NCBI GenBank assembly: GCA_945905925.1
Contig: CAMDQN010000005.1
Location: 1 to 64,000, forward strand
Origin: Singulisphaera sp. GP187
GTDB taxonomy: Bacteria; Planctomycetota; Planctomycetia; Gemmatales; Gemmataceae
Reading direction: 5' to 3'
Length of the DNA: 64,000 nucleotides
Below, piece after piece: positions 26,014 through 35,011 of this stretch (the stretch's first letter is position 1; each line of letters begins with the position of its first letter). Below the pieces are notes generated by a model, which did not search any database, was not told where the DNA came from, and was given only the letters and a program-made list of their open reading frames with translations. Made by a program: the position numbers and the translations under genes.

Positions 26014-27603
26014 TCACCGCTGAAGTTCGCGCTCGACGCGATCGAGGAGTTCTTTCACCGGCCAGTCGCGGTCACCGATCGCGACACTCGCGTTCTTATC
26101 CAGCCACGTCCGCACCTTCTTCTCCGCCGCGACCGCAGTGCTGTGCGTCTTCGCGCCGAAGTGCTTGCTCACTTCGCCGTAGGTCGCGGCCGTGTGCTTG
26201 CGGCACAGGTAGATCGCGATCATTCGCGGGTGGCTAACAGCCCACGTTCGCGCCTTCGATTGAAGTGTGCCGGCCGCGAGCCTGAGCGTAGCGCAAACGG
26301 CCGCGTCCACGTCCGCGACCGACACCACACGCACCGCGTGCCGGAGCAGGTCGCCGAGTGCTTCGCGCGCGGTCGCCATGTCCGCCGGGCGCCCGGTCAC
26401 CTTCGCGTAGTGGCGCACGCTGTTCACCGCGCCTTCGAGTTCCCTCACGTTGCCGCGAAGCGTGTTCGCCAGTGTGCGCAACACCGCGTCGGGAATCGTT
26501 GGGCCGGGACCGCACGACTTCTTGCGAAGGATTTCGAGCCGTGTTTCCGGGTCCGGCGGCATTAGACCCCACACCGCACCGCCGAGCAACCGGTCAAGCA
26601 GTTCCGGCATCAGCTCATCAGCGAGTCGCGGGTGACAGTCGGTTGTCACTACGACTTGTCGGCCGTCGGCGAGGAGCGCGTCGAACGTGTGCAGGAACTC
26701 TTCCTGCGTCGCCTTCTTGGTCGCGAGGAAGTGCAGATCGTCGAGCAAGAGTGTGGAACACTCGCGGAACTGCCGCCGGAATTGGGACATCTTCCCGAGC
26801 CGCGACGCCTGCACGAACCGCGTGGTGAACTCTTCCGCGGTGGTGTACACGGGTCGCTGATCGCTCTGCTTCTTCAGACCGAGGAAGATGCCTTCGAGCA
26901 GGTGCGTCTTGCCGGTCCCGACCGGGCCGTGAATCACGAGCGGGTTCGCGCCTTGCCCGGGTTCTTCGACTACGCTCAGTGCCGAAGCGTGTGCGACGCG
27001 GTTACAAGGCCCCGAGACGAAGTCCGCGAGCGACTTCCACCGGCGCCCGGTGCGCTGGGTCGCGAGCGGTCGGGCGAGTGCCTCAGCTTCTGGATCGGCA
27101 CGCTTCACCTTCGGCTTCGGCGGCGCGACCGGTTCGCCGAAGATATCGACTTGCTGCTTCGGCTGAGGTGCAGGAGAAGAGAGCAGGTTTTCGGTTCGCG
27201 TCACGGGTGCCGCGGCAGTTCGCGGCCTGGTCGGTTCCCCCTTCGTCGTGACGGGCTCGGCTTCTGCGAGAACCGCGCCCGCGTCGAGCGATTCGGCGTC
27301 CACGACCCATTGCACTGCAGTGTTCGGCCCGCACACCTCCGCGACCGCGGCTTTCACGGCCGCGCCGAAGGTCTGTTCGAGCCATTCTTGCGTGTGCTGG
27401 TTGCGCGCCGCGACGACGACCCGCCCCCCGAGCGGAACGAACGTCGCGTGTCCCTGGAACCACAGGTTGAAGCGCGCCGCGCCGACGCGCGAACTGACCG
27501 CACCGGTGAGCGCGGTCGCTGGCGGCACCGACCGCGCGGGAACTCGCGAGGGGGCCGGCGATTCTTGCGGAGCGAGCGATCGTGTTGCGAGTCGGGGTGG
27601 CAC
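26014..27603 (-). CDS. dnaA: Chromosomal replication initiator DnaA (divergent)
   Basis: 529 residues from a GTG at 27603 with a GGGGAG ribosome site 6 bases upstream. Domain [20 protein letters not shown] and [13 protein letters not shown] Pro/Ala-rich linker follows. Domain III has Walker [11 protein letters not shown] (about 226-235), Walker B LLLDDLHF (285-292) and the sensor region [15 protein letters not shown]. Domain IV has the box-binding helix-turn-helix [19 protein letters not shown]; the family signature usually reads G.RDHTTV but here GAKTHSTAV, with the Asp that contacts the DnaA box replaced by Thr. dnaN, recF and gyrB are not next to it and no TTATCCACA boxes are seen near. 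Role as main initiator is likely but not certain. Confidence 0.88.
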   Translation of the reverse strand: MPPRLATRSLAPQESPAPSRVPARSVPPATALTGAVSSRVGAARFNLWFQGHATFVPLGGRVVVAARNQHTQEWLEQTFGAAVKAAVAEVCGPNTAVQWVVDAESLDAGAVLAEAEPVTTKGEPTRPRTAAAPVTRTENLLSSPAPQPKQQVDIFGEPVAPPKPKVKRADPEAEALARPLATQRTGRRWKSLADFVSGPCNRVAHASALSVVEEPGQGANPLVIHGPVGTGKTHLLEGIFLGLKKQSDQRPVYTTAEEFTTRFVQASRLGKMSQFRRQFRECSTLLLDDLHFLATKKATQEEFLHTFDALLADGRQVVVTTDCHPRLADELMPELLDRLLGGAVWGLMPPDPETRLEILRKKSCGPGPTIPDAVLRTLANTLRGNVRELEGAVNSVRHYAKVTGRPADMATAREALGDLLRHAVRVVSVADVDAAVCATLRLAAGTLQSKARTWAVSHPRMIAIYLCRKHTAATYGEVSKHFGAKTHSTAVAAEKKVRTWLDKNASVAIGDRDWPVKELLDRVERELQR

Positions 27604-27841
27604 GGAAAACTCCCCGGTGCGATTCAGTGTTCCTTTCAATATCTGCGATTCGCACGCGGCGCCTACGCGCCGGAAGGTCAGTAAGGTGAGGTATCCGGGA
27701 TAGGGGCTTGGCGCGGTCGGCAGAGTCAGGCGCGCCGGGCACATGCGCAGCAATCGCGCCAGAACGCGCAACGTGGCGCAGTCGGGCGCGTGCGCCAAAC
27801 TCGCGCGAAGAGAATCGCACTTGAACTAAATCGGAGTGAAG

Positions 27842-28747
27842 TCACGCCGGCCATGTCGCAAGCCACGCCTCACGCCGGTCGTACTCGATGAACCCGTGGC
27901 GCGCGTAGAGCTTCATGGCGGGCGAATTGCGCACATCAACAGACAACGTCAGCGCCTCGCCCGCCTCGGACGCAACCCGCGCCGCGAAGCGGATGAGCCA
28001 GTCGCCGTACCCGCGCCCGCGGCAGCCGGGCACGACCCCGAGGTAGGAGATACTGCGCGAGTCGGGTGCCTCACCGTCATCGAGGACGAGGACGCCCACT
28101 GCGGCCTTCGCGGACCTGTCGCGCGTCTCGTGAACCAAGACGCGGCACCACTTGTCCGGCGTCGGGTGCGGTTCGCTGAAGCCGTCGAGAATGTCCACGC
28201 GTGTCCGGGTCGCGTTCAACTCGGGGCAGTCGAGACTCGCCTCGTACGTGGCGATCAAGGCTTCCGCGAACAGGCTCGCGTTTCGCGACGTGGGAGAAGC
28301 CAGAAACACGGGCGATTCGTGCGGTTGCCATGCGATCCCGTCGTGTGTGCGATCAATCTCTCGACGCAAGAACGCTAACTGCGTGACGTGCCGGAAGCCG
28401 TATCGCTCGAGCGGAGCCATGTCACGGACTTCGTCTGCGCCGGCGAACGCCTGACACACCTTCACGCCCCTCTCGCGAAGCCACGCGCACGCGGCACTTG
28501 TTACGGCGTCCTCGGCTTCGGTGGATTCGCCACGCGGCGGGCACGTCACACCCATCGCACCGGACATCGCCTGCACGAGCGCCGCGCCGCACAACCGGCC
28601 CGCGGCGCGCGCGACAAACACCACCGACTCCGCCCCAACAGACAGGAGACACACGCGCGACTGTTCCGAATCCGGTGTGTTGAACAACAACCGGCACGCG
28701 GGCAGCAGTTCGTGCGGCGCGGCCGGGGACACGTCGAAACGCGGCAT
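27842..28747 (-). CDS. Tandem GNAT acetyltransferase
   Basis: 301 residues, made of two GNAT-like halves. The C-terminal half carries the acetyl-CoA loop GVVPGCRGRGYGDWLIRFA (the 'Q/RxxGxG/A' motif) and the final GNAT strand-helix VRNSPAMKLYARHGFIEYDR. The N-terminal half lacks a clear loop but ends MAPLERYGFRHVTQLAFL, similar to a GNAT C-terminus. This resembles double-GNAT enzymes such as mycothiol synthase-like or RimI-related proteins; the substrate is unknown. Its ATG overlaps, within the palindrome CATG, an upstream ATG of the divergent thyX frame. It is first in a minus-strand run ahead of dnaA (239 bases between). Confidence 0.82.
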   Translation of the reverse strand: MPRFDVSPAAPHELLPACRLLFNTPDSEQSRVCLLSVGAESVVFVARAAGRLCGAALVQAMSGAMGVTCPPRGESTEAEDAVTSAACAWLRERGVKVCQAFAGADEVRDMAPLERYGFRHVTQLAFLRREIDRTHDGIAWQPHESPVFLASPTSRNASLFAEALIATYEASLDCPELNATRTRVDILDGFSEPHPTPDKWCRVLVHETRDRSAKAAVGVLVLDDGEAPDSRSISYLGVVPGCRGRGYGDWLIRFAARVASEAGEALTLSVDVRNSPAMKLYARHGFIEYDRREAWLATWPA

Positions 28748-28826
28748 GGGCAACTCGGACTCAATTCACCCGACCGGGACGGTCGAATATAACGATTACA
28801 TCGTAACCCACGGACGGGCCTCACGC

Positions 28827-29681
28827 ATGGTCGTGCCTACTCCTCACGCAGTGGCGAACTCAGTGGACACTGGTATTCGCGTCATCACCGAACCGTCGGT
28901 GTACGTCCTCGGTCGCCAAACCGTGGACGACACCGAACTCGACCGTTTCCTCGCGGACCATGGCGTGAATTGGGAGAGCGATAGCGAAATTGCGGGCGAG
29001 GTGCTGACCGAGACGGCGGGCCGCCTCTGTTATATGTCATTCGCGAAGCCGCGACCCGGCGGGAACGCCGCGTACCTGACGCACATCAAGGAAGTCGGTC
29101 ACGGTAGCGTCCTCGAACACGCCGTCTGGAACTTACTCTTCACTGGCGTATCGCGTTCGCTCACGCACGAACTCGTGCGACATCGCGCCGGTTTTGGGTT
29201 CTCGCAACTTTCGCAGCGTTACGTCGATGAGTCCGTTGCGGAATACGTCGAACCAGACATCATCGCGAACGACCCCGAGTTACACGCGATCTGGCTCGAA
29301 ACCGTGAAACAGTCGCACGCAGCCTACGTCAAGTTGGCCGAAGCGCTAAACGCGAAGTTGGCCGACCCCGCGGCTGCAACCGCCGCGATGCTCCCGCCGA
29401 ATAGCGACCGCACGACACGGCGCAAGACCGCGCGCCAGGCCGCACGGAGTGTCCTGCCGAACGCCACCGAGACGAAGATCTTCGTTACCGGAAACGCTCG
29501 CGCACTTCGCCATTTCATCGAGATGCGCGGGTCCGCGTTCGCCGAGCCGGAGATCCGCAAGCTCGCGACGGCGGTTCTCGACGTGCTCGTGAAGGATGCG
29601 CCCAACCTCTTCAGCGACTACCAGAAGGTGCCGTTGCCGGATGGCACCTTCGAGGTTACGACGCAGTACAAGAAGGTGTGA
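28827..29681 (+). CDS. thyX: Flavin-dependent thymidylate synthase ThyX
   Basis: 284 residues from the ATG at 28827. ThyX makes dTMP from dUMP using FAD, NADPH and methylene-tetrahydrofolate. The family motif RHRxxxxxxxS is present as RHRAGFGFSQLSQRY, preceded by GHGSVLEHAVWNLLFTGVSR which contains the substrate-binding HxxxxEH region. LRHFIEMRGSAFAEPEIRKL is the conserved C-terminal helix that ends in the catalytic Arg. An in-frame ATG at 28746 would add 27 residues and overlap the divergent GNAT start; I prefer 28827 because it leaves 80 bases for promoters. Confidence 0.93.
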   Translation: MVVPTPHAVANSVDTGIRVITEPSVYVLGRQTVDDTELDRFLADHGVNWESDSEIAGEVLTETAGRLCYMSFAKPRPGGNAAYLTHIKEVGHGSVLEHAVWNLLFTGVSRSLTHELVRHRAGFGFSQLSQRYVDESVAEYVEPDIIANDPELHAIWLETVKQSHAAYVKLAEALNAKLADPAAATAAMLPPNSDRTTRRKTARQAARSVLPNATETKIFVTGNARALRHFIEMRGSAFAEPEIRKLATAVLDVLVKDAPNLFSDYQKVPLPDGTFEVTTQYKKV

Positions 29682-29785
29682 AGTCGTCGCGCTCGCCTTC
29701 GGCTCGCGGCCAAACTGTTGGCGTTCGCACCGCGCGCTCGAATACAATCCACCTCGTGCTTACCTTTCCGCACGAGGCTTTCGCA

Positions 29786-31102
29786 ATGTCGCGTCTTCTC
29801 GCTCTGGCCACACTTGCGGCCGTTCTCGCCATCGGGCTAACGCCTTCCGCGCCCGCGATGCTCGCGGCTGATCCGAAACCGACTGCGGCGCCTGCGACCG
29901 AAGACGGCAAGGACTTCTTCTTCAAGCCCAACGACCGCATCGTGTTCCTCGGCGACAGTATAACATCGCAATACCAGTATTCGACCTACATCGAACTGTA
30001 CCTCACGACACGGATGCCAAAGGGGAACTTCACGTTCATCAACGCGGGCATCGGCGGCGACACCGCCAACGGCGGCGCCGGACGCTTCCAGAACCACGTC
30101 CTCGCGGAGAAGCCCACCGCGATCACGATCAACTTCGGAATGAACGACGGCGGGTATGGCGCGTTCAACCCCGCCTCGAACAAGGTGTTCGTCGAGAAGA
30201 CCGCAGCGATGCTCGAAATGGCGAACAAGGCCGGCGCACGCGTCGCACTGCTCTCGCCCAACGCCGTGGACCGCCGCAACAAGACCAACGGCAAACTGTA
30301 CGTCGAAACGCAAAAGCAGTTCTACGCTCCGCTCAAGGAACTCGCGGACAAACACAAGGTGAGTTACGTCGATCAGTACGCCATCACTCGGGCCGCGACC
30401 GACAAGATGGAATTAGACGACCCCGAAGCGAAAAAGGCCAAGCCGTACTACGACGGGTTCCATACTTCCCCTCCCGGCGGGATGCTGATGGCCCACGCGA
30501 TCCTCACCGGGCTGAAGGCGCCGGCGATCGTCAGCGATGCGACGGTCGATGTGGCGACCGCGAAAGCTGACACCAAAGGCTGCAAGGTCACCGACATCTC
30601 AACGGTCCCGAACGACGCGGTCTTGACCTTCACTCGGCTCGACGACGCACTGCCGATGCCGGTTCAAAAGGACTGGCTGCCAATGCTGCCGTACACAAAC
30701 GAACTGCGCGACCTGAACTACTACGGCCTGACCGTGAAAGGTCTCAAGGACGGCGGCTACACGGTCAGCATCGACGGCATCGAGGTCGGCAATTTCTCCG
30801 CGAAGGAACTGGCCGTCGGCGTAAACCTCGGCACCACCATCAACGGCCCGGTATGGGACCAGGGCAACAAGGTGCTCCAGGCAATCAACGCGAAGAACGC
30901 AATCGTCTCGCAGCGGTTCTTCGACGTGGTGATGTTCCAGTTCCCAAACAAGGACTGGCTGAAAGACCTCGCCGCGACCGCGGCCGAGCGAAAGGTGACT
31001 GAACTGAAAACGCGGATGGAGAAGATCGACGCGGCGCAAGCGGACATCTACAAACTCGCGACCCCGGTCGCTCGCAAGTTCGCGATCAAACCCGCGAAGT
31101 GA
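29786..31102 (+). CDS. Secreted SGNH/GDSL hydrolase
   Basis: 438 residues. ATG at 29786 and a signal peptide (MSRLLALATLAAVLAIGLTP) with cleavage near AMLA-AD. The SGNH blocks are all visible: RIVFLGDSITSQY (Ser nucleophile), NAGIGGDTANGG (Gly), ITINFGMNDGG (Asn), and YYDGFHTSPPG (Asp and His). This predicts an esterase, often acting on acetylated or feruloylated polysaccharides. The C-terminal half is a beta-rich region with no motif. It begins 104 bases after thyX; that gap includes a fragment (CGCTCGCCTTCGGCTCGCGGCC) resembling one arm of the family B palindrome. Confidence 0.88.
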   Translation: MSRLLALATLAAVLAIGLTPSAPAMLAADPKPTAAPATEDGKDFFFKPNDRIVFLGDSITSQYQYSTYIELYLTTRMPKGNFTFINAGIGGDTANGGAGRFQNHVLAEKPTAITINFGMNDGGYGAFNPASNKVFVEKTAAMLEMANKAGARVALLSPNAVDRRNKTNGKLYVETQKQFYAPLKELADKHKVSYVDQYAITRAATDKMELDDPEAKKAKPYYDGFHTSPPGGMLMAHAILTGLKAPAIVSDATVDVATAKADTKGCKVTDISTVPNDAVLTFTRLDDALPMPVQKDWLPMLPYTNELRDLNYYGLTVKGLKDGGYTVSIDGIEVGNFSAKELAVGVNLGTTINGPVWDQGNKVLQAINAKNAIVSQRFFDVVMFQFPNKDWLKDLAATAAERKVTELKTRMEKIDAAQADIYKLATPVARKFAIKPAK

Positions 31103-31129
31103 GGCCGATGCCGTTCTTGACCGAGCCGA

Positions 31130-31190
31130 GAGCGGGAGCGACCGGAGGTTTCGCGAACTCAACTCGCGTTGTCTCCGGTCGCTCCCGCTC
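31130..31190 (+). terminator. 17-bp perfect hairpin after the SGNH hydrolase gene
   Basis: Arms 31130-31146 and 31174-31190 (GAGCGGGAGCGACCGGA and its inverse) are perfect over 17 bases with a 27-base loop. It begins 28 bases after the stop. No U-tract follows. The remaining gap to 31332 holds no gene. Confidence 0.6.
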
Positions 31191-31332
31191 CCGACCCGCC
31201 TTCAGCACTTCGGCTACCGACACTGCGTTCACCACTTCGACCGGTTACAACTCCCTCTCTTCCAATCTTCGCGCGCGAACCACAAACCAACTTCAACGGT
31301 CTGTTTCGCGAACTCTCACCCACGAGGACACA

Positions 31333-32247
31333 ATGGTGAATCGCCTCCCCGTTCGCAACGAATACGGCTACCAGTGGATGATCACCGGGCCGAACAAGTA
31401 CCAGGTGTGCGGGCGCACGACCGACACGCTCCCGCCCGGTGCGTACACGGTCTTCATGGACGGCTGCGGCAACCCGAACTACCACGCCCGCGATCTCGTG
31501 GCCGACGAACTGATTCACTTCCCCGATAGTCTGCCGGCACAAGTGCAGGGCGAAATCAAGAAGTTCTGGGGGCTGAGCGAGCGGTTCGCGCGCTACGGCT
31601 ACCTGCACCGCCGCGGGTATCTGCTCTACGGCAAACAGGGCTGCGGTAAGTCGTCGCTGGTGAACCAGATCATCGCGGACGTGATCGCCGATGGGCACCT
31701 CGCATTCTACTGCTCGTACCCGAGCCACTTCATCCACTGCTTGCAGAAGTTCCGCGAAGTCGAACCGACCCGACCGATTGTGTGCGTGTTCGAGGACATC
31801 GACGCCATCATCGAGCACTACGGCGATTCGGAATTGCTCCAGTGGCTCGACGGCAACCACCAGGTGGACAAGGCCGTGAACCTCGCGACGACCAACTACC
31901 CGGAGAAGCTCGACCGGCGCATCATCTCGCGTCCGCGCCGTTTTGACCGCATCCTGCGCATCGACGCGCCCGATGCTCGCATGCGCGAAGCGTACCTCGC
32001 TCGGAAAGTGCCGGAGTTGACTGCGGCGGAGTTGGCGAAGTGGGTGGAACTGACCAACGACCTGCCGTTCGCGGCGCTGGCGGAAGTGGTCATCAGCGTG
32101 TGCTGCATGGGTAACGAACTGGAAGAGACGGCGAAGTTGTTGCGCTCGATTGACGCGCACAACCCGTCGAGCGCCGAATTCGCGAACACCCCACCGGCCG
32201 ACGGCGAGAACGAAGAGGCCGACGAGTACGAAGACCAGGCGGTGTAA
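31333..32247 (+). CDS. AAA ATPase, BCS1-like
   Basis: 304 residues from the ATG at 31333 (GAGGA just upstream). Residues about 90-230 form an AAA domain: Walker A GYLLYGKQGCGKSSLVNQ, Walker B PIVCVFEDIDAIIE, sensor-1 region NLATTNYPEKLDRRI and the arginine-finger region SRPRRFDRILRIDA. The N-terminal 85 residues (VNRLPVRNEYGYQW, CGNPNYHARDLVADELI) are not a known domain. The arrangement matches the BCS1-type and phage-encoded small AAA ATPases that remodel single protein substrates. The C-terminus is acidic (ENEEADEYEDQAV). No client gene is nearby. Confidence 0.82.
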   Translation: MVNRLPVRNEYGYQWMITGPNKYQVCGRTTDTLPPGAYTVFMDGCGNPNYHARDLVADELIHFPDSLPAQVQGEIKKFWGLSERFARYGYLHRRGYLLYGKQGCGKSSLVNQIIADVIADGHLAFYCSYPSHFIHCLQKFREVEPTRPIVCVFEDIDAIIEHYGDSELLQWLDGNHQVDKAVNLATTNYPEKLDRRIISRPRRFDRILRIDAPDARMREAYLARKVPELTAAELAKWVELTNDLPFAALAEVVISVCCMGNELEETAKLLRSIDAHNPSSAEFANTPPADGENEEADEYEDQAV

Positions 32248-32252
32248 CGGTC

Positions 32253-32296
32253 ATTCGGGGCGAACCCGTTGCTGACGCTCCGGGTTCGCCCCGAAT
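32253..32296. terminator. 16-bp perfect hairpin between convergent genes
   Basis: Arms 32253-32268 and 32281-32296 (ATTCGGGGCGAACCCG and its inverse) pair perfectly with a 12-base loop. It fills the gap between genes ending at 32247 (+) and 32304 (-). Confidence 0.75.
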
Positions 32297-32303
32297 ATCG
32301 TGG

Positions 32304-33050
32304 TCAGAGCACGCAGTAGGAGAGGTACGAGTCGGACGGAAACCGCTCGATTCTGAGGTTCTTCAGTCCCAACACTTCATCCACAGCCACGGTCTCGCCC
32401 GGAAACATCTTTGCGTTCAACTCGTCGAACACGATCACTGCGCCCTTTGGCATTCGCGGAACGAACGTCTCCAGAGCCGCCTTGGTCGGTTCGTAGAGAT
32501 CGACGTCCAGGTAGAGCAGGCTGACCACCAGATGCGGGTTGGCACGGAGGTACTCGGGTGCCGTTACGCAGAGGTCGCCGCGAACGAGTTCGACCTTCGG
32601 GATGTGCGCGATCGGCCGGTTGGCGTCGAACAGTTCCACCGCACGCTGCACGTCCTCCAACGGCGACCCGGTCAGCCCGCCGCGCGCGAAATGCGAGGAC
32701 GTACCGCCCGAGGTGTCGCGCTCATGGACCGACGGGAACCCCTCGAACGTGTCGAACCCGATCACCTTGCGCACGTGGTTGGCCGGTTCGAAAATCGCGG
32801 AGAGTTTCGCGAAGGTGAGCAGACCGGCGCCGTGCAACACGCCGCACTCGACGATCGAGCCGTTGACCGGCAACACTTTCTTGAAGATCTCGTAGCGCGC
32901 GAGGAACTTCGCGATGGCTTGACGCGACGCGAACTTCGGGAACCCATCGACCCGGTCGGCGAGCGTCCCCGCCGACCCGAGGAACACTTGCTCGACAAGC
33001 TCAAACTGGGCCAAATCGTTCGCGGACTGATTCTTTGGTTCCCGGATCAC
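32304..33050 (-). CDS. TylF/MycF-type O-methyltransferase
   Basis: 248 residues. The SAM-binding motif is GSIVECGVLHGAGLLTFA, and KVIGFDTFEGFPSVHERD follows as in macrocin O-methyltransferases. The catalytic metal site of this family is visible in VSLLYLDVDLYEPTKAALE (the DxDxY segment) and GAVIVFDELNAKMFPGET (DE). Such enzymes methylate sugar hydroxyls in surface polysaccharide or natural products using SAM and Mg2+. Its ATG overlaps the stop of the dioxygenase gene upstream (ATGA), so the two were one operon. Confidence 0.9.
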   Translation of the reverse strand: MIREPKNQSANDLAQFELVEQVFLGSAGTLADRVDGFPKFASRQAIAKFLARYEIFKKVLPVNGSIVECGVLHGAGLLTFAKLSAIFEPANHVRKVIGFDTFEGFPSVHERDTSGGTSSHFARGGLTGSPLEDVQRAVELFDANRPIAHIPKVELVRGDLCVTAPEYLRANPHLVVSLLYLDVDLYEPTKAALETFVPRMPKGAVIVFDELNAKMFPGETVAVDEVLGLKNLRIERFPSDSYLSYCVL

Positions 33051-33890
33051 GCCTGACCCTCCGAAAGTGGGATGACGCCACCCATACCCTGATCGACCGC
33101 GTCGTCGAGGTGGGTGTACCGCGCCTGGATGGAATACCGGATGCCCGTGGACAGGTTCAGATTGCCCGCGTGCAGCAAGAGCGAGTTGAACAGGAGTACG
33201 TCGCCCTTGTGCATCTCAACGAGACGAATCTCGTTGTCGAAGATCGCGCTCGGGACGCGCTTCTTACCGATCATCAGGTCGTGCGGGAGAACGCCGAGTT
33301 TGTGGGAGCCGGGCATGATGCTCAGGCACCCGTTGACGTAGGTGGTGTCTTGCAACGGGATCCAGGCTGTAACCACGCCCGTGTTGCCCTTCACGTAGAA
33401 ATAGTCCTGGTGCCAGTACGCGAGTTCGTCGGTCCAGAACGGCATGTCGATGCGGAACGGGATCTTCCGAAACAACGGGGCGCACGACGCAGTCCTGGCG
33501 TGAGAACGATTCGAGCCACGGGCGCCGCCGGATCTCGGAATAGACCCGCGATTCCACGTCCCGGTTCTGGTTGTAGAACGCGACCAGATCGGCCCCGTTC
33601 GGGTCCGTGAACGGCAGCCCGGAAACCTCGCGAACCAAACTCATGTAGTGTTGGAGGAACTCGTCAATCGAGTCGGCAGGGATCGCCTGACGGAGCATCA
33701 CGAAGCCGCGTTCGTCGTAGGATCCGGGCGCACCCGGCACCTCTTGCTCAACCGGGTCTCGGTAGACGAATAGCGGCGCGTGAGCGCGCGCTGGCGTAAG
33801 GGCGGACAGTTCGGCCCGGTCGGACTCGTCGCGGAGTTGAGGTTGCATTGTTTCGGCTTCCGTACTCACGTCCCGCCCAACCGTTACCAT
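33047..33890 (-). pseudogene. Phytanoyl-CoA dioxygenase family gene with a frameshift
   Basis: Two frames together make one PhyH-type Fe(II)/2-oxoglutarate dioxygenase. The first runs from the ATG at 33890 through YDERGFVMLRQAIPADSID to WLESFSRQ; the second resumes as TASCAPLFRKIPFRID and continues with the metal ligands WHQDYF (HxD) and LLLHAGNLN (distal His), then the 2-oxoglutarate Arg in TGIRYSIQARY. The join is near 33490 and requires a one-base shift. The rest is intact, so either a recent mutation or a sequencing error fits. The stop overlaps the start of the TylF methyltransferase gene. Confidence 0.8.
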
Positions 33891-34010
33891 CGACCGCTGC
33901 GCGGCGCCCCGTTTAATGTTCCGGTGAAAAAGTGCGAAGTTGTGCGACGCAATCGCGTTTCGACGGGAGTGCCGAACACCGCGGACAGGGAACGAGATGG
34001 CGGGGTACTG

Positions 34011-34946
34011 TTACTTCAACTCGCGTGGCGCTCGCACGCCGTCCGCAGTCACCAGTCCGACACACACCGGTATCGGCTTCGCTCCCACGAACACCGGCTT
34101 GAACGCCGCGGCGGTTAAATCGTCCGCGTCCGTCAGCAGCACGATCACATCGGGGCGAAAGTTCAACGCTGCACGCACCGCGACGAGGTGATTACTCTTT
34201 CCGCATGCTTCCAGTGTCGCGAGTTTCGCGGTCACGGCGCGGACGTTCGCGTCGGTCACGGCCACGCCGGTGTCGTTGGACACGAGCAGCGGTTGCGCGG
34301 TCGCGTCGTACACGATCACCTGGAACCGCACGGTTTGGGGTTGCTGTGCGAGCGTCGCAACGAGCGCCGCGCGGGCCGCGTCGAACTTACCTGCCGCGCC
34401 CATGCTGCCGGACGCATCGAGAACGTACACCACCGTCTGCCCCGGCTTCAGCGCGCCATGCATCGCGGGTGTGGGGTTCGCGTTGGCACCGGCTCCGGTC
34501 GCGCCCGCGGGTTTTACGTTCGGGTCGAGGAACGCGACCGGTGTTGGATTCGCGCCCGGCTTGCGAATCAGCGCGACGAGTTCGGGCGGAAGCGCATGCG
34601 GCGGTATCAGGGGTCGCGGTCCCGCGTGGAATGGCGGAACCGCTGGCGTCACCGCTTCGAAAACCTGCGGTTGGATTTTTGTGGCACTGGTGTTTGGTGG
34701 CGTCGCGGGCGTTGGTTGAGGCGAAACTTCGGCACTGGGCGAGTCTTCGGCGAACGACATGCGGACTTCAGGCGCGCGGGTGTCAAGCCCCGCTTCGCGC
34801 GGTTTGGGTTCGCTCGGGCGCACCAGAAAGTAGAACGCGCCCACAGCGACGACGTGAATCGCGACGGACGCCCAGACCGCCCGGAGGAGCGCGGCGCGGG
34901 TCGCGTCGGAATGCGGACTCATGCGGCGCGGCATATCGTCGGGCAC
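34011..34946 (-). CDS. von Willebrand factor A-type protein with TonB-like N-terminus
   Basis: 311 residues. The N-terminus has one membrane helix, ASVAIHVVAVGAFYFL, followed by a Pro-rich stretch to about residue 150 (SPQPTPATPPN, AVPPFHAGPRPLIPPH). This order of features resembles TonB-type proteins. The rest is a vWA domain: the MIDAS motif is VVYVLDASGSMG, the Thr position is in the later strand, and DVIVLLTDADD is the acidic MIDAS strand. It is probably anchored in the inner membrane with the vWA domain in the periplasm. It is divergent from the TIGR02996 gene at 35012. Confidence 0.8.
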   Translation of the reverse strand: MPDDMPRRMSPHSDATRAALLRAVWASVAIHVVAVGAFYFLVRPSEPKPREAGLDTRAPEVRMSFAEDSPSAEVSPQPTPATPPNTSATKIQPQVFEAVTPAVPPFHAGPRPLIPPHALPPELVALIRKPGANPTPVAFLDPNVKPAGATGAGANANPTPAMHGALKPGQTVVYVLDASGSMGAAGKFDAARAALVATLAQQPQTVRFQVIVYDATAQPLLVSNDTGVAVTDANVRAVTAKLATLEACGKSNHLVAVRAALNFRPDVIVLLTDADDLTAAAFKPVFVGAKPIPVCVGLVTADGVRAPRELK

Positions 34947-35011
34947 GGGAAAAGGGAAGCCCGAACCGCATTTGCGGGTACGGTGTCCGTGTCGCGAAAG
35001 GGGGAGTTGTC

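Noticed and set aside
27604..27841. Replication origin next to dnaA
   Set aside because: No TTATCCACA-type boxes and no AT-rich stretch are visible. The gap is ordinary GC-rich DNA.
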